In this document: in pieces, positions 7,359-17,700 of the stretch
How the letters are laid out: each line of letters starts with the position of its first letter
How positions within the stretch are numbered: the stretch's first letter is position 1
Origin: Candidatus Heimdallarchaeota archaeon
Lineage (GTDB): Archaea; Asgardarchaeota; Heimdallarchaeia; JABLTI01
DNA: 64,000 nt
Direction: 5' to 3'
Assembly (NCBI GenBank): GCA_019058275.1
Contig: JAHLVW010000083.1
Span: forward strand, 1-64,000
Made by a program: the position numbers and the translations under genes
Notes under the pieces: generated by a model
The model's database searches: none
What the model saw: only the letters and a program-made list of their open reading frames with translations
Told to the model about the DNA's origin: nothing

Positions 7359-10300
7359 ATGATAAATGTGAGAAAAGCTTTTCGTATTACTATTTTCATA
7401 GGGATTTTGATTTGCATGGTTAGCCCCTTGTTTATACAAGGATTATTACTTTCAAATCAGTTTGATGATGCAAGCAAATGGAATAAAGAGAGTATTATTG
7501 ATGAGAATTTACTTGATTCAACTCAGGATAAGGGGATTGAAGATTCACAATCGATTAATGCGTTAGTTAATTTTATTATGGATGATACTACTCCTTACAA
7601 TTGGATTGATGCTACAAGTGGTTCAGTTCTGTCCTTAAGTGATGATAGTTATGCATCTGTTCCCTTGCCATTTAACTTTGAATTTTATGATCAGTCTTTT
7701 GACACTCTCTACGTTAGCAGCAATGGCTGGATGTCTTTTACAAATACTAATCCATTTGAGATAATTTACGGTAGCTATCCAAAGTCAGACACAGCTTATC
7801 ATTATTCGATATCACTTTATGGTGATGATCTTTACCCATCAGGGGATGTGTATGCCTATTCTGATTCAGATAAAGTTGTAATTGAATACTTAAGTATAGA
7901 TAATTACGGAGGAGGAGAAGCAGGAACATTCGAATTGGTGTTATACAAGAATGGTGATATTCTGTTTCAGTATGACTATCTTAGTACAGTAGTTTCTCCT
8001 ACAGTAGGTCTTAACTATGGACCTGATATTACTTACTATAATAACTACGTAGGTCTATCATCATCAATTGACAATTTTGCAATCTATTTTACTTCCTATA
8101 CACCAGATCATGAATTGTCATATGGTTTGGAAACACCCAATTATCTAGAGAGAGGTGAAAACGTAATTATTAATGCAACTGTTTCTAATATTGGTTTAAA
8201 TACAGAAGTTAATGTTGAACTACAATTGTGGATTGATGACAATTTAGTTGCCAGTCAAACTTATCCAGTTTTAAATGTAGATGATTATCAAACATTACAG
8301 TATAGTTGGACCCCCCTCAGCTTTAGAACTTATAATGTTACGTCTTACGTTGTGCCTGTTTCTAATGAAAATAATGTGTTTAATATTAAAGTAACCGATT
8401 TTGTGGTAGTTGTAGATCCAAACTCAAGAATAGCTTTTATTACTACCCATGGAGAAAATTCCATGCCTGCTTTAAGAACTTATTATGAAGGGGTAGGTTA
8501 CTATGTAGACGATGTCACAAGTATAATTACAGAGAATTTACTTAGTTCATATGCATTAGTTTTTGCTGGAGAAAGTGGTAGTTTTTGGTCATCTGCTGAA
8601 GTAGCTGCAATGGAGAACTACATCATAGGTGGAGGGGTTTTTGTTGGTATTGGCGATAGTAATCCCGCAGATGGAGTATCACAATTAGGAGCTAGTTATG
8701 GAATAACATTTACAGGAACAGGTACTGGTTATACTGGATCTTCTGTAAATATTAATACAACTCATCCAATGATGGAAGGAGTTAATTCTGTCTATATACC
8801 AAGTCCATTTAATGACCTGCTGCTGTCAGGAGATGCAGTTGAAATATTTAGAGATTCTTCTGATACTGCAATTTATGGTGCATCAATAGATATAGATCGA
8901 GGTCATTTTGCTGTATTAGCAGATGACTTTTATGAGGTTATTTATATTGCTGATAATGAAATTATGTTTGCCAATTTTCTAAATTGGAGATCATTATATG
9001 ATCTTGAAGCAGATTATCTGTTTAACAACAAATCTTCTTATGATGTAATAATCGATGTTGATGCTAGTGAAAATACTTTCTTAGTTACTGCCAATTCAAC
9101 AAACAATATTAGTGCATTAGTGGAAAATTTGGGTGGATATAATGAAACAAATGTAGGAATTAACATCTATGCAAATAATTCATTAGTAAATAATAGTGTA
9201 ATCCCAGAAATTTCAATCGGTGAAATAGCTGAATACCAATGCAATTGGACACCAGCAGTCGCTGGGTTTTATGAAATGCTTATTTCTATAGTTCCTCATG
9301 AAAATGAATCGTATCTTTATAATAATGTAACATTTAATGTACTTGTTCTAAATCCTGCGAAAAGTATTGGATTCATCAGAACACATGGGGTACAAGAAAT
9401 AACAAACCTCAAATCCTTCTACAGTAATCTAAACTATTCCACACATAGTTTATTTTCAGATGTTACAGATGAAATACTTAATGCATTTCAATATATTTTC
9501 ATAGGTGAAGGAGGAGGAGTCTATAGTTTAGAGGAAATACAAGCAGTTGATAATTATATTGCTAATGGTGGTATTTGTGTTTGTATAGGAAATAGTCCAG
9601 CACATATTGCTAGAGAATTAGCCTTAAATCATAACATCACTTATACTGATACAAGTCTTGGAGTAAACCTCACAACTACAGTGATCGATTCTACTCATGT
9701 ATTATTGCAAGATGTATCTTCGGTTTTTCTACCAACTGTTTTTAATGCTTTACAGGTATCCGACGAAGCTAGAGCATTTATTTGGGATTCAACTGATACA
9801 GGCATTTATGGAGCAACAGTTGATGTTGAGACTGGACATCTCTGTATATTATCTGATGATTTTGCAGAATATCTCTATAGTGATGATAATGAGGTGTTAT
9901 TTAGCAACATACTATTATGGAAAGAACGACTGCTGGTCGATATAATCAACCCTGATGGAGGAGAAAGATTAGAAGGTGAATATCTAGTAAATTGGATCAC
10001 TTTCAATCATGATGATATAACATTGAATTTTACACTTTACTATTGGGATGATGTAAGCCCAGGTTGGGTATTAATAGTTGAAAACTTAATTAATGATACT
10101 AGCTACCTTTGGAATACCTCAAAAATAGCTGATGGTGTTTTCTATCGACTTATGATAATTGTTAGTGATGGAAACATCTCAGCAATAGATTATTCAGAAG
10201 ATACGTTCATTATTGACAACATTCCCGAACCACCTACAATTGATATTTTATATCCTAATGGTGGGGAAATGCTAAATGGCTCTGTTCTATTAACTTGGAA

Positions 10301-12071
10301 TGCAACAGATCCTGATCTAGACATTCTTTATTTTACACTCTACTATTGGAATGGAATTGCTTGGATAGAGATAGTGAACAGCATTACTACTATGAGTTAC
10401 CTCTGGAATACAGTAACTATTCCTAAAGGTTCATTTTACCTTATTCGAGTAAATGTAACAGATGGTGATTTCAACTTAAGTGATGTATCTGATGGTGTTT
10501 TTGATATAAATCAACCGCCAGAACTGGAAATAACCTATCCAAACGACGGAGAGATTGTCTGGGGTGTAGTAACAATCACTTGGACTGGTTATGACCCAGA
10601 CGGGTTGTTGCTGAACTTTACACTGGAATATTGGAATGGTACTGACTGGGTTTTCATAGTAGAAGTTGTAAACGAAAATCAGTATGAATGGAATGTTACT
10701 TTGTTTACTGAATGGATTTATTATGAATTAAGGATTACAACTGAGGATGACTATTGGACAATAGTAGATTATACAAACAGTACTTTTGTAATTGATCATC
10801 CCGAACCTCCGACTGTGAGTTTGGTAACACTAACTGGTGGAGAAACAATAGGCGGTGATTTCGTAATCATCTGGAATGCTTTTGATCCAGATTATGGTGC
10901 AAGCTTATTAGCAACGCTATATTACTGGAATGTTAGTAGCTGGATAGCAATTGCAACTGGAATAAATGAATCCTACTATTTATGGAACACACGTCCAATT
11001 CTGAGTGGTTCTGATTATCTTTTACGAATTAATCTAACAGATGGTATGTTTACAGTCACTGATCAATCATTGTCTCCCTTTACAATTGATCATGTTCCTT
11101 ATGTTACAATACAATATCCCAATGGCGGAGAAGTGGTTTCAGGAGCGTTCTTCATTAATTGGGATGAAACAGAATATGATGGGGATGTATTAACATATAC
11201 TTTGTATTATTCTGAAAATTCAGGGGTAAACTGGACCTATATGAGTACTGTAATAGGTTCTACTAGTTACTTCTGGAGTACGATTAGTCTAGTTGATAGA
11301 GCAACATATCGCATACGAATAGTAGTTGATGATGGAAATTTCACAAACGAAGATATCACAGATGCTGATTTTACAGTTTACAATCCAGATCTACCTACTG
11401 TTAATATTGATACAATAGCAAGTCCTGTTAGTGGCATTATTACCATCACATGGACAGCTTCAGATTTAGACAATGAATCTTTACATTTCACTTTATTCTA
11501 TAGAAGAGGTGTTAGTAGCTGGACTAGCTTTGTGTATAATCTTATTGATCAGACAAGTTATCAATTTGATACTACATTATACACAGATGGAATTGATTAT
11601 CACATAAGGATAACAGTTACAGATGGATATTTTTATGTCACTGATGAATCAAACGCATTTATTATAGATAATTATGAACAAGCACCTACAGTAGCATTAG
11701 TTAATCCAACAGGAGGAGAATCATTTTCAGGAAATGTGAACATCAGATGGGATGGAAATGATCTAGATGGTGACATACTTGTTTATTCCATTTATATTTG
11801 GGATGGAACAAGTTGGGAGAAAATTGCTAGCGAGTTAACTTTTGAATCCTATTTCTGGAATACGGAAACAGTTCCGAATGGTGTCTATGAACTAAAAGTA
11901 ATAGCATCAGATGGTGTTTTCACTGCAGAAGCTCAAACTGACTACCCATTCACTGTTGAAAATCAAACTGAGGATTTAGGTGTAGGAATGATTGGAATTA
12001 GCTTGCTTACAATAACAGCTTTGGGCATTGTAGTAATATTCACAATAAAATCAAGAAGAAAACAAAGATGA
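7359..12071 (+). CDS. Giant secreted surface protein with Ig-like repeats
   Basis: About 1570 residues from ATG at 7359. An upstream ATG at 7272 would add 29 residues before the signal segment; 7359 starts right at it, and AAAGGG at 7347-7352 precedes it. Order: signal anchor; a beta domain with TLYVSSNGWMSF; a CARDB-like domain; two paralogous Rossmann-like units (IAFITTHGENS and IGFIRTHGVQE, each followed by a VFAGESG or IFIGEGG strand); about seven repeats of roughly 100 residues starting like YPNGGE and containing LYYWNG; and a C-terminal membrane helix with a basic tail. It would be displayed on the cell surface, probably for adhesion or a sheath. The first domains are shared with the downstream protease. 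Confidence 0.85.
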   Translation: MINVRKAFRITIFIGILICMVSPLFIQGLLLSNQFDDASKWNKESIIDENLLDSTQDKGIEDSQSINALVNFIMDDTTPYNWIDATSGSVLSLSDDSYASVPLPFNFEFYDQSFDTLYVSSNGWMSFTNTNPFEIIYGSYPKSDTAYHYSISLYGDDLYPSGDVYAYSDSDKVVIEYLSIDNYGGGEAGTFELVLYKNGDILFQYDYLSTVVSPTVGLNYGPDITYYNNYVGLSSSIDNFAIYFTSYTPDHELSYGLETPNYLERGENVIINATVSNIGLNTEVNVELQLWIDDNLVASQTYPVLNVDDYQTLQYSWTPLSFRTYNVTSYVVPVSNENNVFNIKVTDFVVVVDPNSRIAFITTHGENSMPALRTYYEGVGYYVDDVTSIITENLLSSYALVFAGESGSFWSSAEVAAMENYIIGGGVFVGIGDSNPADGVSQLGASYGITFTGTGTGYTGSSVNINTTHPMMEGVNSVYIPSPFNDLLLSGDAVEIFRDSSDTAIYGASIDIDRGHFAVLADDFYEVIYIADNEIMFANFLNWRSLYDLEADYLFNNKSSYDVIIDVDASENTFLVTANSTNNISALVENLGGYNETNVGINIYANNSLVNNSVIPEISIGEIAEYQCNWTPAVAGFYEMLISIVPHENESYLYNNVTFNVLVLNPAKSIGFIRTHGVQEITNLKSFYSNLNYSTHSLFSDVTDEILNAFQYIFIGEGGGVYSLEEIQAVDNYIANGGICVCIGNSPAHIARELALNHNITYTDTSLGVNLTTTVIDSTHVLLQDVSSVFLPTVFNALQVSDEARAFIWDSTDTGIYGATVDVETGHLCILSDDFAEYLYSDDNEVLFSNILLWKERLLVDIINPDGGERLEGEYLVNWITFNHDDITLNFTLYYWDDVSPGWVLIVENLINDTSYLWNTSKIADGVFYRLMIIVSDGNISAIDYSEDTFIIDNIPEPPTIDILYPNGGEMLNGSVLLTWNATDPDLDILYFTLYYWNGIAWIEIVNSITTMSYLWNTVTIPKGSFYLIRVNVTDGDFNLSDVSDGVFDINQPPELEITYPNDGEIVWGVVTITWTGYDPDGLLLNFTLEYWNGTDWVFIVEVVNENQYEWNVTLFTEWIYYELRITTEDDYWTIVDYTNSTFVIDHPEPPTVSLVTLTGGETIGGDFVIIWNAFDPDYGASLLATLYYWNVSSWIAIATGINESYYLWNTRPILSGSDYLLRINLTDGMFTVTDQSLSPFTIDHVPYVTIQYPNGGEVVSGAFFINWDETEYDGDVLTYTLYYSENSGVNWTYMSTVIGSTSYFWSTISLVDRATYRIRIVVDDGNFTNEDITDADFTVYNPDLPTVNIDTIASPVSGIITITWTASDLDNESLHFTLFYRRGVSSWTSFVYNLIDQTSYQFDTTLYTDGIDYHIRITVTDGYFYVTDESNAFIIDNYEQAPTVALVNPTGGESFSGNVNIRWDGNDLDGDILVYSIYIWDGTSWEKIASELTFESYFWNTETVPNGVYELKVIASDGVFTAEAQTDYPFTVENQTEDLGVGMIGISLLTITALGIVVIFTIKSRRKQR

Positions 12072-12271
12072 TTTTCTTTTTGATAATTTTCTCTGTATTT
12101 CAAAGCTAATTGTTAGAAATGATTTACTATCTTGGTTATTGGAGGAAATTCAGTAAACCTAGTCCTTTACAAAATCTAGTTTGTTGAGAAGATTTTTTAT
12201 ACTTCAACCTAACACTTATGATTATCTGATTTATCTCAAAACTACATGGGATTAATACAGGGTTAAATAAG

Positions 12272-15178
12272 ATGAAAAAGGCAAGTTCCATTCAAGCTAT
12301 TATATTCGCTTTAATTGCTGTTATTACTTTTAGTTCTCTCTTGAGTCAAGGAATTTTATTTACTAACCACTCTCAGAATTTGAAGAAAACTTTCGACAGT
12401 AATTCTCTCGAGAAAAAAAGATTAGAAGGGAATGAATCTTTCAAGTTTGATGGTAGTTTCACCTCTGGTAATAAACAAATTGCTCCTTTAAATTCTGTGC
12501 TTAAGCAAGCTGGAATGAGAACTGATTTATTTAAAGATGCAAACAATGCACAAGTTCAAGTTAATGGTAATTTTGTAAGTATGTTAGTTGGTGGAACTAA
12601 TGATTTTTTCAGCTCCAAACCAACATTTACAAACATCATTGATGACACTAATGCAGTTATCAAAGAAAGATTATCAAAACTAGATGTTGTAGTAGTAGAT
12701 GTTCCTGTAGATTCTCTTGAGTATTTTATTGAAATGTGTTTAGAGCTTTCTACAATTAGATATGTAGAACCTAATTATATCATGTCTGTAGAAGGTACAC
12801 CTAATGATCCTAATTGGGACGTGCAATGGGGACCGGAGCGAATTGAAGCTGATAGAGCTTGGAGTTTACAGAGTGGTTCTGGAAGCTCTGTTTTGGTTGC
12901 AGTTATTGATACAGGCATTGATTATAATCATCCTGATCTAAGCTCACAATACATTGCTCTTGGTTATGATTTCGAAAATGGTGATAATGATCCTATGGAT
13001 GACTACAATCATGGCACTCATTGTGCAGGTATTATTACAGCAACGATAAACAATTCCATTGGTATTGCAGGAGTTGCTGACATACAAGTAATGGCTGTAA
13101 AAACCTTTGATAATTTAGGTTATGGTAATGTAAGTACTGCAGCTCAAAGTATTGTTTATGCTGTTGATGCGGGTGCAGATATTCTTTCAAATAGCTATGG
13201 ATTTCCACCTGCGACTGTCTTAAGAGATGCTTGCATTTATGCAGTCGATAATGATGTTATTGTTATAGCTTCAGCAGGAAATGATGCAAATACCGTTCCA
13301 AATTATCCAGCTGCCTATTCAGAGGTAATTTCAGTCAGTGCCACAGATGATAACGATAATCTAGCAAGCTTTAGCAGTTACGGTTCAACAATTGAAACAG
13401 CTGCTCCAGGTGTAGGTATTTATTCATGTATACGAACAGCTGCTGGCAGTTATGGTTACATGAGCGGAACATCAATGGCATGTCCACATGTTGCAGGAGT
13501 TGCAGCACTAGTTAGAGCTGAATTTCCAAGCTGGGAAGTTAATAGAGTTAGGAATCGTCTCATATCATCAGTAGAAGATTTAGGAACTACTGGATGGGAT
13601 CAATACTTTGGTTATGGGTTAATTAATGCCTATCAGGCTGTTTTACAACCTCCATCCCATGACCTTAATGTGGAACTTGAAACTCCATCCAATGTTGAGG
13701 TGTTTACTACTCATTTAGTAAATGCAACAGTATCCAATTGGGGATTAAGTGATGAAACAAATGTTCAGGTGAAACTATTCATTAATGAAGCAGAAGTTGC
13801 AAGTCAAACGTATACCAATTTATTTGTTGATCAATCTGAAACATTATCTTATTCATGGGAACCTACAGCAGAGGATACCTACAATATTACAGCTTTTGTG
13901 GAACCTGTTACTGGTGAAACAAATACAGAGAATAATTTGGTAACTGCAGATGTGATTGCTGCAGAATTAACTAATTATCTAATGGATGATAGTGTATCAT
14001 ATCAATGGATTGATGCGACAAGTGGCACACTTTTACAACTAAGTGATGATGATTATGAAGCTGTTTCATTGCCATTCAGCTTTAAATTCTATGACCAATC
14101 GTTTAACACCTTATATGTCAGTAGCAATGGTTGGATGTCGTTTGTCAATACCTATCCTGTTGATTATATTAATGTTAGTTTTCCATCTAGTTACTCTGAA
14201 TACTCCTATGCAATTGCTTTGTACTGGGATGATTTGGATCCAGTTGGTAATGTGTATTCGTATACAGATTCAGAAAAAGTAGTAATTGAATACCTAGGTA
14301 TAGATAATTACGGAGGAGCAGAAGCTGGAACGTTTGAATTAGTGCTTTACAGAAATGGAAATATTCTGTTTCAATATGATTATCTCACAACTGTCGATTC
14401 ACCAACTATAGGTCTTAATTATGGACCAAATACAGGTTACTATAATGTTTATAGTGGTATTTCAAACTCAACCGATGATTTAGCGATTCTATTTACAAAA
14501 AATCCAATAGAAGCAACTATTGATGATATTCCAGAAGAGGTTTTTGATACATTAGTTATTTCCTGGACAGCTTCTGGTGAATCTCTTAGATTTAACTTGC
14601 TTTACAGAATTGGAGATCAAAGTTGGGAAACTATAGCAACTAATCTAATGGGAGTCACCAGTTATAATCTAGATTCAACGTTGTTACCTGATGGTGTGGA
14701 CTATCAAATTCTAATTTATGCGACAGATGGAATTTTCTCAGACAATGATACATCAAACCGCTTCATAATAAACAACATAGAAGAGCAGCCTGTTCTTAGC
14801 TTGTTAACTCCTGTTGGTAGTAGCATTTATTCTGGTGACATTACAATATCCTGGACAGGTAGTGATCCAGACGGTGATGATTTAACTTACTCGATTTATA
14901 TCAAGAGTAATGATGATTGGATAAGAATCTTTCAAGATTTAACAAATACTAGCATAATTTGGGATACTACGACAGTTGAAAATGGTGATTACGAATTAAA
15001 AGTAGAAGCAAATGACGGGATGTTTACAACTAGCGCTCAAACAGATTCTCTGTTCACTATTGAGAATCCTAAAATGAAAAGAGTTGGTATGTCAATTTTT
15101 GGTACCATCTTAATTGCTTTAGGTGCACTAAGTACTGTTATCGTAATAACACAAAGGTCAAAAAGAAAACGTGAATAG
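12272..15178 (+). CDS. Surface subtilisin-like serine protease (S8)
   Basis: A 968-residue protein with a signal peptide, an I9-like propeptide to about residue 175, and a subtilisin domain. Catalytic Asp213 is in VIDTGID, His247 in HGTHCAGI, and Ser401 in GTSMACPHVAG. After it come a CARDB-like domain, the same TLYVSSNGWMSF beta domain found in the preceding gene, two Ig/FN3-like repeats, and a C-terminal membrane helix with a KRKRE tail. It should act outside the cell, tethered to the membrane. The shared domains suggest it processes or assembles with the giant protein encoded 200 bases upstream. Confidence 0.93.
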   Translation: MKKASSIQAIIFALIAVITFSSLLSQGILFTNHSQNLKKTFDSNSLEKKRLEGNESFKFDGSFTSGNKQIAPLNSVLKQAGMRTDLFKDANNAQVQVNGNFVSMLVGGTNDFFSSKPTFTNIIDDTNAVIKERLSKLDVVVVDVPVDSLEYFIEMCLELSTIRYVEPNYIMSVEGTPNDPNWDVQWGPERIEADRAWSLQSGSGSSVLVAVIDTGIDYNHPDLSSQYIALGYDFENGDNDPMDDYNHGTHCAGIITATINNSIGIAGVADIQVMAVKTFDNLGYGNVSTAAQSIVYAVDAGADILSNSYGFPPATVLRDACIYAVDNDVIVIASAGNDANTVPNYPAAYSEVISVSATDDNDNLASFSSYGSTIETAAPGVGIYSCIRTAAGSYGYMSGTSMACPHVAGVAALVRAEFPSWEVNRVRNRLISSVEDLGTTGWDQYFGYGLINAYQAVLQPPSHDLNVELETPSNVEVFTTHLVNATVSNWGLSDETNVQVKLFINEAEVASQTYTNLFVDQSETLSYSWEPTAEDTYNITAFVEPVTGETNTENNLVTADVIAAELTNYLMDDSVSYQWIDATSGTLLQLSDDDYEAVSLPFSFKFYDQSFNTLYVSSNGWMSFVNTYPVDYINVSFPSSYSEYSYAIALYWDDLDPVGNVYSYTDSEKVVIEYLGIDNYGGAEAGTFELVLYRNGNILFQYDYLTTVDSPTIGLNYGPNTGYYNVYSGISNSTDDLAILFTKNPIEATIDDIPEEVFDTLVISWTASGESLRFNLLYRIGDQSWETIATNLMGVTSYNLDSTLLPDGVDYQILIYATDGIFSDNDTSNRFIINNIEEQPVLSLLTPVGSSIYSGDITISWTGSDPDGDDLTYSIYIKSNDDWIRIFQDLTNTSIIWDTTTVENGDYELKVEANDGMFTTSAQTDSLFTIENPKMKRVGMSIFGTILIALGALSTVIVITQRSKRKRE

Positions 15179-15275
15179 TTTTTTGATTCTTTTTTTCTTT
15201 TTCTTATCCAAATTTTTTAATATTTTAGACACTTTTTAGCGAAATATAGAATAGATTAAAAACTGACTTGTTGAT

Positions 15276-16040
15276 TTGCTTCCAATAGTGATTTATTTGA
15301 ACTCTGAATGTCCTATCAGCAGAAATATCTCATTGCTAGAGAGTGATGACCCACAAGTAAAACTAAGTGCTGTAGAAGCTTTGGGAAGATTCATGAGTAA
15401 ACGAGCTGTTGAACCATTATTAGAATTAACAAAGACAGAAACAGATGTTAAAGTTCGAAGATCGTTAATGTTATCTCTCTCATTATTAGGTGATGATAAA
15501 GTTTTACCTATTTTACTAGATGTGATAAAAAACGATTCTGATATTGAAACAAGAAGAAATGCTGCTGGAGGATTGCGATTCTTTGGTGATAAAATTAATG
15601 CTCAATACCTTGTTTCACTTATGCTAGATGAATCTGATAAATCCATCAGAAATGTTCTTGTAAGTACTGTTATTTTCTTGAGGGATAAAACATTAATTCC
15701 ACAATTACTCTGGTATTTCGAAATGGTAGAGTCTCAAGAATTAAAAGAATGTTTGTTGGAAATTATGGGATCGTTTGATGACCAACGAACAAAAGAGCTA
15801 TTAATAAAATGTATTTCACCAGAATTTAGTCGTGAAATACGATTAATCGCTACAATTTCTATGGGGAAATTAGATGATGTTTCCTTTATTCCTCATCTTT
15901 TTGAAATTTATAAAAATGATGAGAATGAAGAAGTTCGTATACGAGCTGAGAAGTTTTTAGATGAACTCTCAATTCTTTTAGGATATAGCTCTATTGATCA
16001 AATGGTTCTAGATTATATTCAAAAATCAAAAGAAGTCTAA
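15276..16040 (+). CDS. HEAT-repeat protein (PBS-lyase type repeats)
   Basis: About 254 residues built of some seven helical repeats of about 31 residues. Examples are DDPQVKLSAVEALGRF, TDVKVRRSLMLSLSLLG and SDIETRRNAAGGLRFFG, the pattern of PBS-lyase HEAT-like repeats. Such proteins are scaffolds. Start choice is open: TTG 15276, GTG 15288 or TTG 15297, none with a clear ribosome site. It lies just before the corrinoid methyltransferase cluster but is separated by a structured-looking leader, so a functional link is uncertain. Confidence 0.75.
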   Translation: MLPIVIYLNSECPISRNISLLESDDPQVKLSAVEALGRFMSKRAVEPLLELTKTETDVKVRRSLMLSLSLLGDDKVLPILLDVIKNDSDIETRRNAAGGLRFFGDKINAQYLVSLMLDESDKSIRNVLVSTVIFLRDKTLIPQLLWYFEMVESQELKECLLEIMGSFDDQRTKELLIKCISPEFSREIRLIATISMGKLDDVSFIPHLFEIYKNDENEEVRIRAEKFLDELSILLGYSSIDQMVLDYIQKSKEV

Positions 16041-16041
16041 T

Positions 16042-16115
16042 GCACTAGAATAATCACTTTCTAAGAAATATTAAGGACTTATTTTTAGAAGGAAAGTCTA
16101 AAAAACTTCTAGTGC
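16042..16115 (+). promoter_or_regulatory. Nested inverted repeats upstream of the corrinoid cluster
   Basis: GCACTAGAA at 16042-16050 is the exact reverse complement of TTCTAGTGC at 16107-16115. Inside lies a second hairpin, TTTTAGA...TCTAAAA, near 16083-16103. The element sits between the HEAT-repeat gene and the corrinoid protein gene, ending about 48 bases before its start. It could be a terminator for the upstream gene or a folded leader of the methyltransferase operon. It does not match a known riboswitch that I can recognise. Confidence 0.4.
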
Positions 16116-16163
16116 TAAAGGTTATGAAGATAATTTGTGATAATAACTAGTTTGGTGGAAATA

Positions 16164-16799
16164 ATGGACATCAGCAAAGAATGTAAAGAATCTATAGTTA
16201 ATGGCAATAAATCTCAAGCTGAAGAATTAGCTAAAAAAGCAGTTAAGGAAGGTCTTGATGTAGATCAAATCATTGATGCCTTTTCTGAAGCTATTAGAGA
16301 AATGGGAGATCTCTTTGAAGAAGGGGAAGTTTTTCTTCCTGAACTTATGAGAAGTGCTGAAGCTATGAAAACAGCAATGAATATTCTTACACCATTGCTT
16401 TCTGAAGGCAAAGCAAATCATATACTTGGTCGGGTAGTTATTGGAACAATTGAAGGTGACATTCATGATATTGGTAAAACACTAGTTGCATCAATACTAT
16501 CTGCTGAGGGATTCGAAGTCTATGACCTTGGGGCTGATGTTTCAGTTAATGATTTTATAGAAAAAGCTCTAGAAGTTGATGCTCACATTATTTGCATTTC
16601 TGCCTTATTGACTACTACAATGATTGGTCAAAGGAAACTCATTGAAGAACTAAAGGAAAGAAACATCAGAGATCGCTTTAAAGTGCTACTTGGAGGAGCA
16701 CCAGTTACTAAACAATGGGTTCAAGACATAGGAGCAGATGGAACTGCAGAAAATGCAGTGAGTGCAACTAAACTTGCTAAGAAATTACTGGGGCACTAA
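16164..16799 (+). CDS. Corrinoid (B12-binding) methyltransferase protein
   Basis: About 211 residues from ATG at 16164, preceded by GGTGG; a GTG at 16137 is a weaker start. The N-terminal helical cap (about residues 1-85) is followed by a cobalamin-binding Rossmann domain with the D-x-H-x-x-G motif in GDIHDIGK (Asp99, His101). His101 would be the lower cobalt ligand. The size and layout match MtbC/MttC/MtqC-type proteins, which shuttle methyl groups between a substrate-specific methyltransferase and an acceptor methyltransferase. It is the first gene of a cluster with both partners (donor side 18441, acceptor side 16814) and a reactivation-like protein. Confidence 0.93.
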   Translation: MDISKECKESIVNGNKSQAEELAKKAVKEGLDVDQIIDAFSEAIREMGDLFEEGEVFLPELMRSAEAMKTAMNILTPLLSEGKANHILGRVVIGTIEGDIHDIGKTLVASILSAEGFEVYDLGADVSVNDFIEKALEVDAHIICISALLTTTMIGQRKLIEELKERNIRDRFKVLLGGAPVTKQWVQDIGADGTAENAVSATKLAKKLLGH

Positions 16800-16813
16800 G
16801 GAGTTGATTTTCT

Positions 16814-17695
16814 ATGGGAAAAGAGAGTATTCTTGAAAAAATCAAGAGAAGAATAGTAGTACTAGATGGAGCTATGGGTTCAATGCTAATAGATCAAGGT
16901 TTACCTGCTGGAACACCACCAGAATATTGGAATGTAAGTAATCCTGAGAAAGTACAAAAAGTTCACAAAGATTATTTTGATGCTGGTTCTGATGCTGTTT
17001 TAACTAACACTTTTGGAGGTTCAAGATTAAAACTAGCTGCACATAAGCATGGGAGTAGTGTTGAAAAATATAATAGAAAAGCTGTTGAGTTAGCTAAAGA
17101 AATTTGTCCAGATGATTGTTATGTAGCTGGTGACATTGGCCCTTCCGGTGCTTTTCTACCACCAGTCGGAACTATTACTATTGAGGAATTTGAGGAAAAT
17201 TATCTCGAGCAAACAAAAATATTGGCTGAAGCTGATGTAGATTTCTTCTTTATTGAAACAATGGTTGATATCAAAGAAGCTGAAGCAGCAGTTAAAGCAG
17301 CTAAAAAAGTGTCAAATAAACCAGTATTTGCATCAATAACTTATCAAAAAACAAAGAGGGGTTATTTTACAATTATGGGTAACTCTGTTGAGCAATGCGT
17401 TGAAATATTGCAGAAGGCAGGAGCTGATGTTATTGGAGCAAATTGCACTATTGGTAGTGATGAAATGATTGATCTTATTCCACAACTCAAAAAAGTTTCA
17501 AAGGTACCTATCTGTGCAAAACCAAACGCTGGAAGACCTCAATTGATTGATGGTAAAACTGTTTATCCAACCACACCTAATGATTTTGCTCAAGATATTT
17601 TACAAATGGTTGAAAAACAAGTAAATGTCATTGGTGGCTGTTGTGGATCAAATCCTGCGTATATTAGAAAAATTGCCCAATTAGTAATGAGGTAG
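16814..17695 (+). CDS. Homocysteine S-methyltransferase
   Basis: A 293-residue Hcy-binding TIM barrel like the N-terminal module of cobalamin-dependent methionine synthase. It opens with VVLDGAMGSMLID, has LTNTFGG and, near the end, GANCTIG with Cys211 and GGCCGS with Cys276-Cys277, the three zinc ligands that bind homocysteine thiolate. It starts 14 bases after the corrinoid protein gene. In context it most likely takes the methyl group from methyl-cobalamin on that protein to make methionine. No folate- or pterin-binding module is fused or adjacent. Confidence 0.9.
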   Translation: MGKESILEKIKRRIVVLDGAMGSMLIDQGLPAGTPPEYWNVSNPEKVQKVHKDYFDAGSDAVLTNTFGGSRLKLAAHKHGSSVEKYNRKAVELAKEICPDDCYVAGDIGPSGAFLPPVGTITIEEFEENYLEQTKILAEADVDFFFIETMVDIKEAEAAVKAAKKVSNKPVFASITYQKTKRGYFTIMGNSVEQCVEILQKAGADVIGANCTIGSDEMIDLIPQLKKVSKVPICAKPNAGRPQLIDGKTVYPTTPNDFAQDILQMVEKQVNVIGGCCGSNPAYIRKIAQLVMR

Positions 17696-17700
17696 AACAT

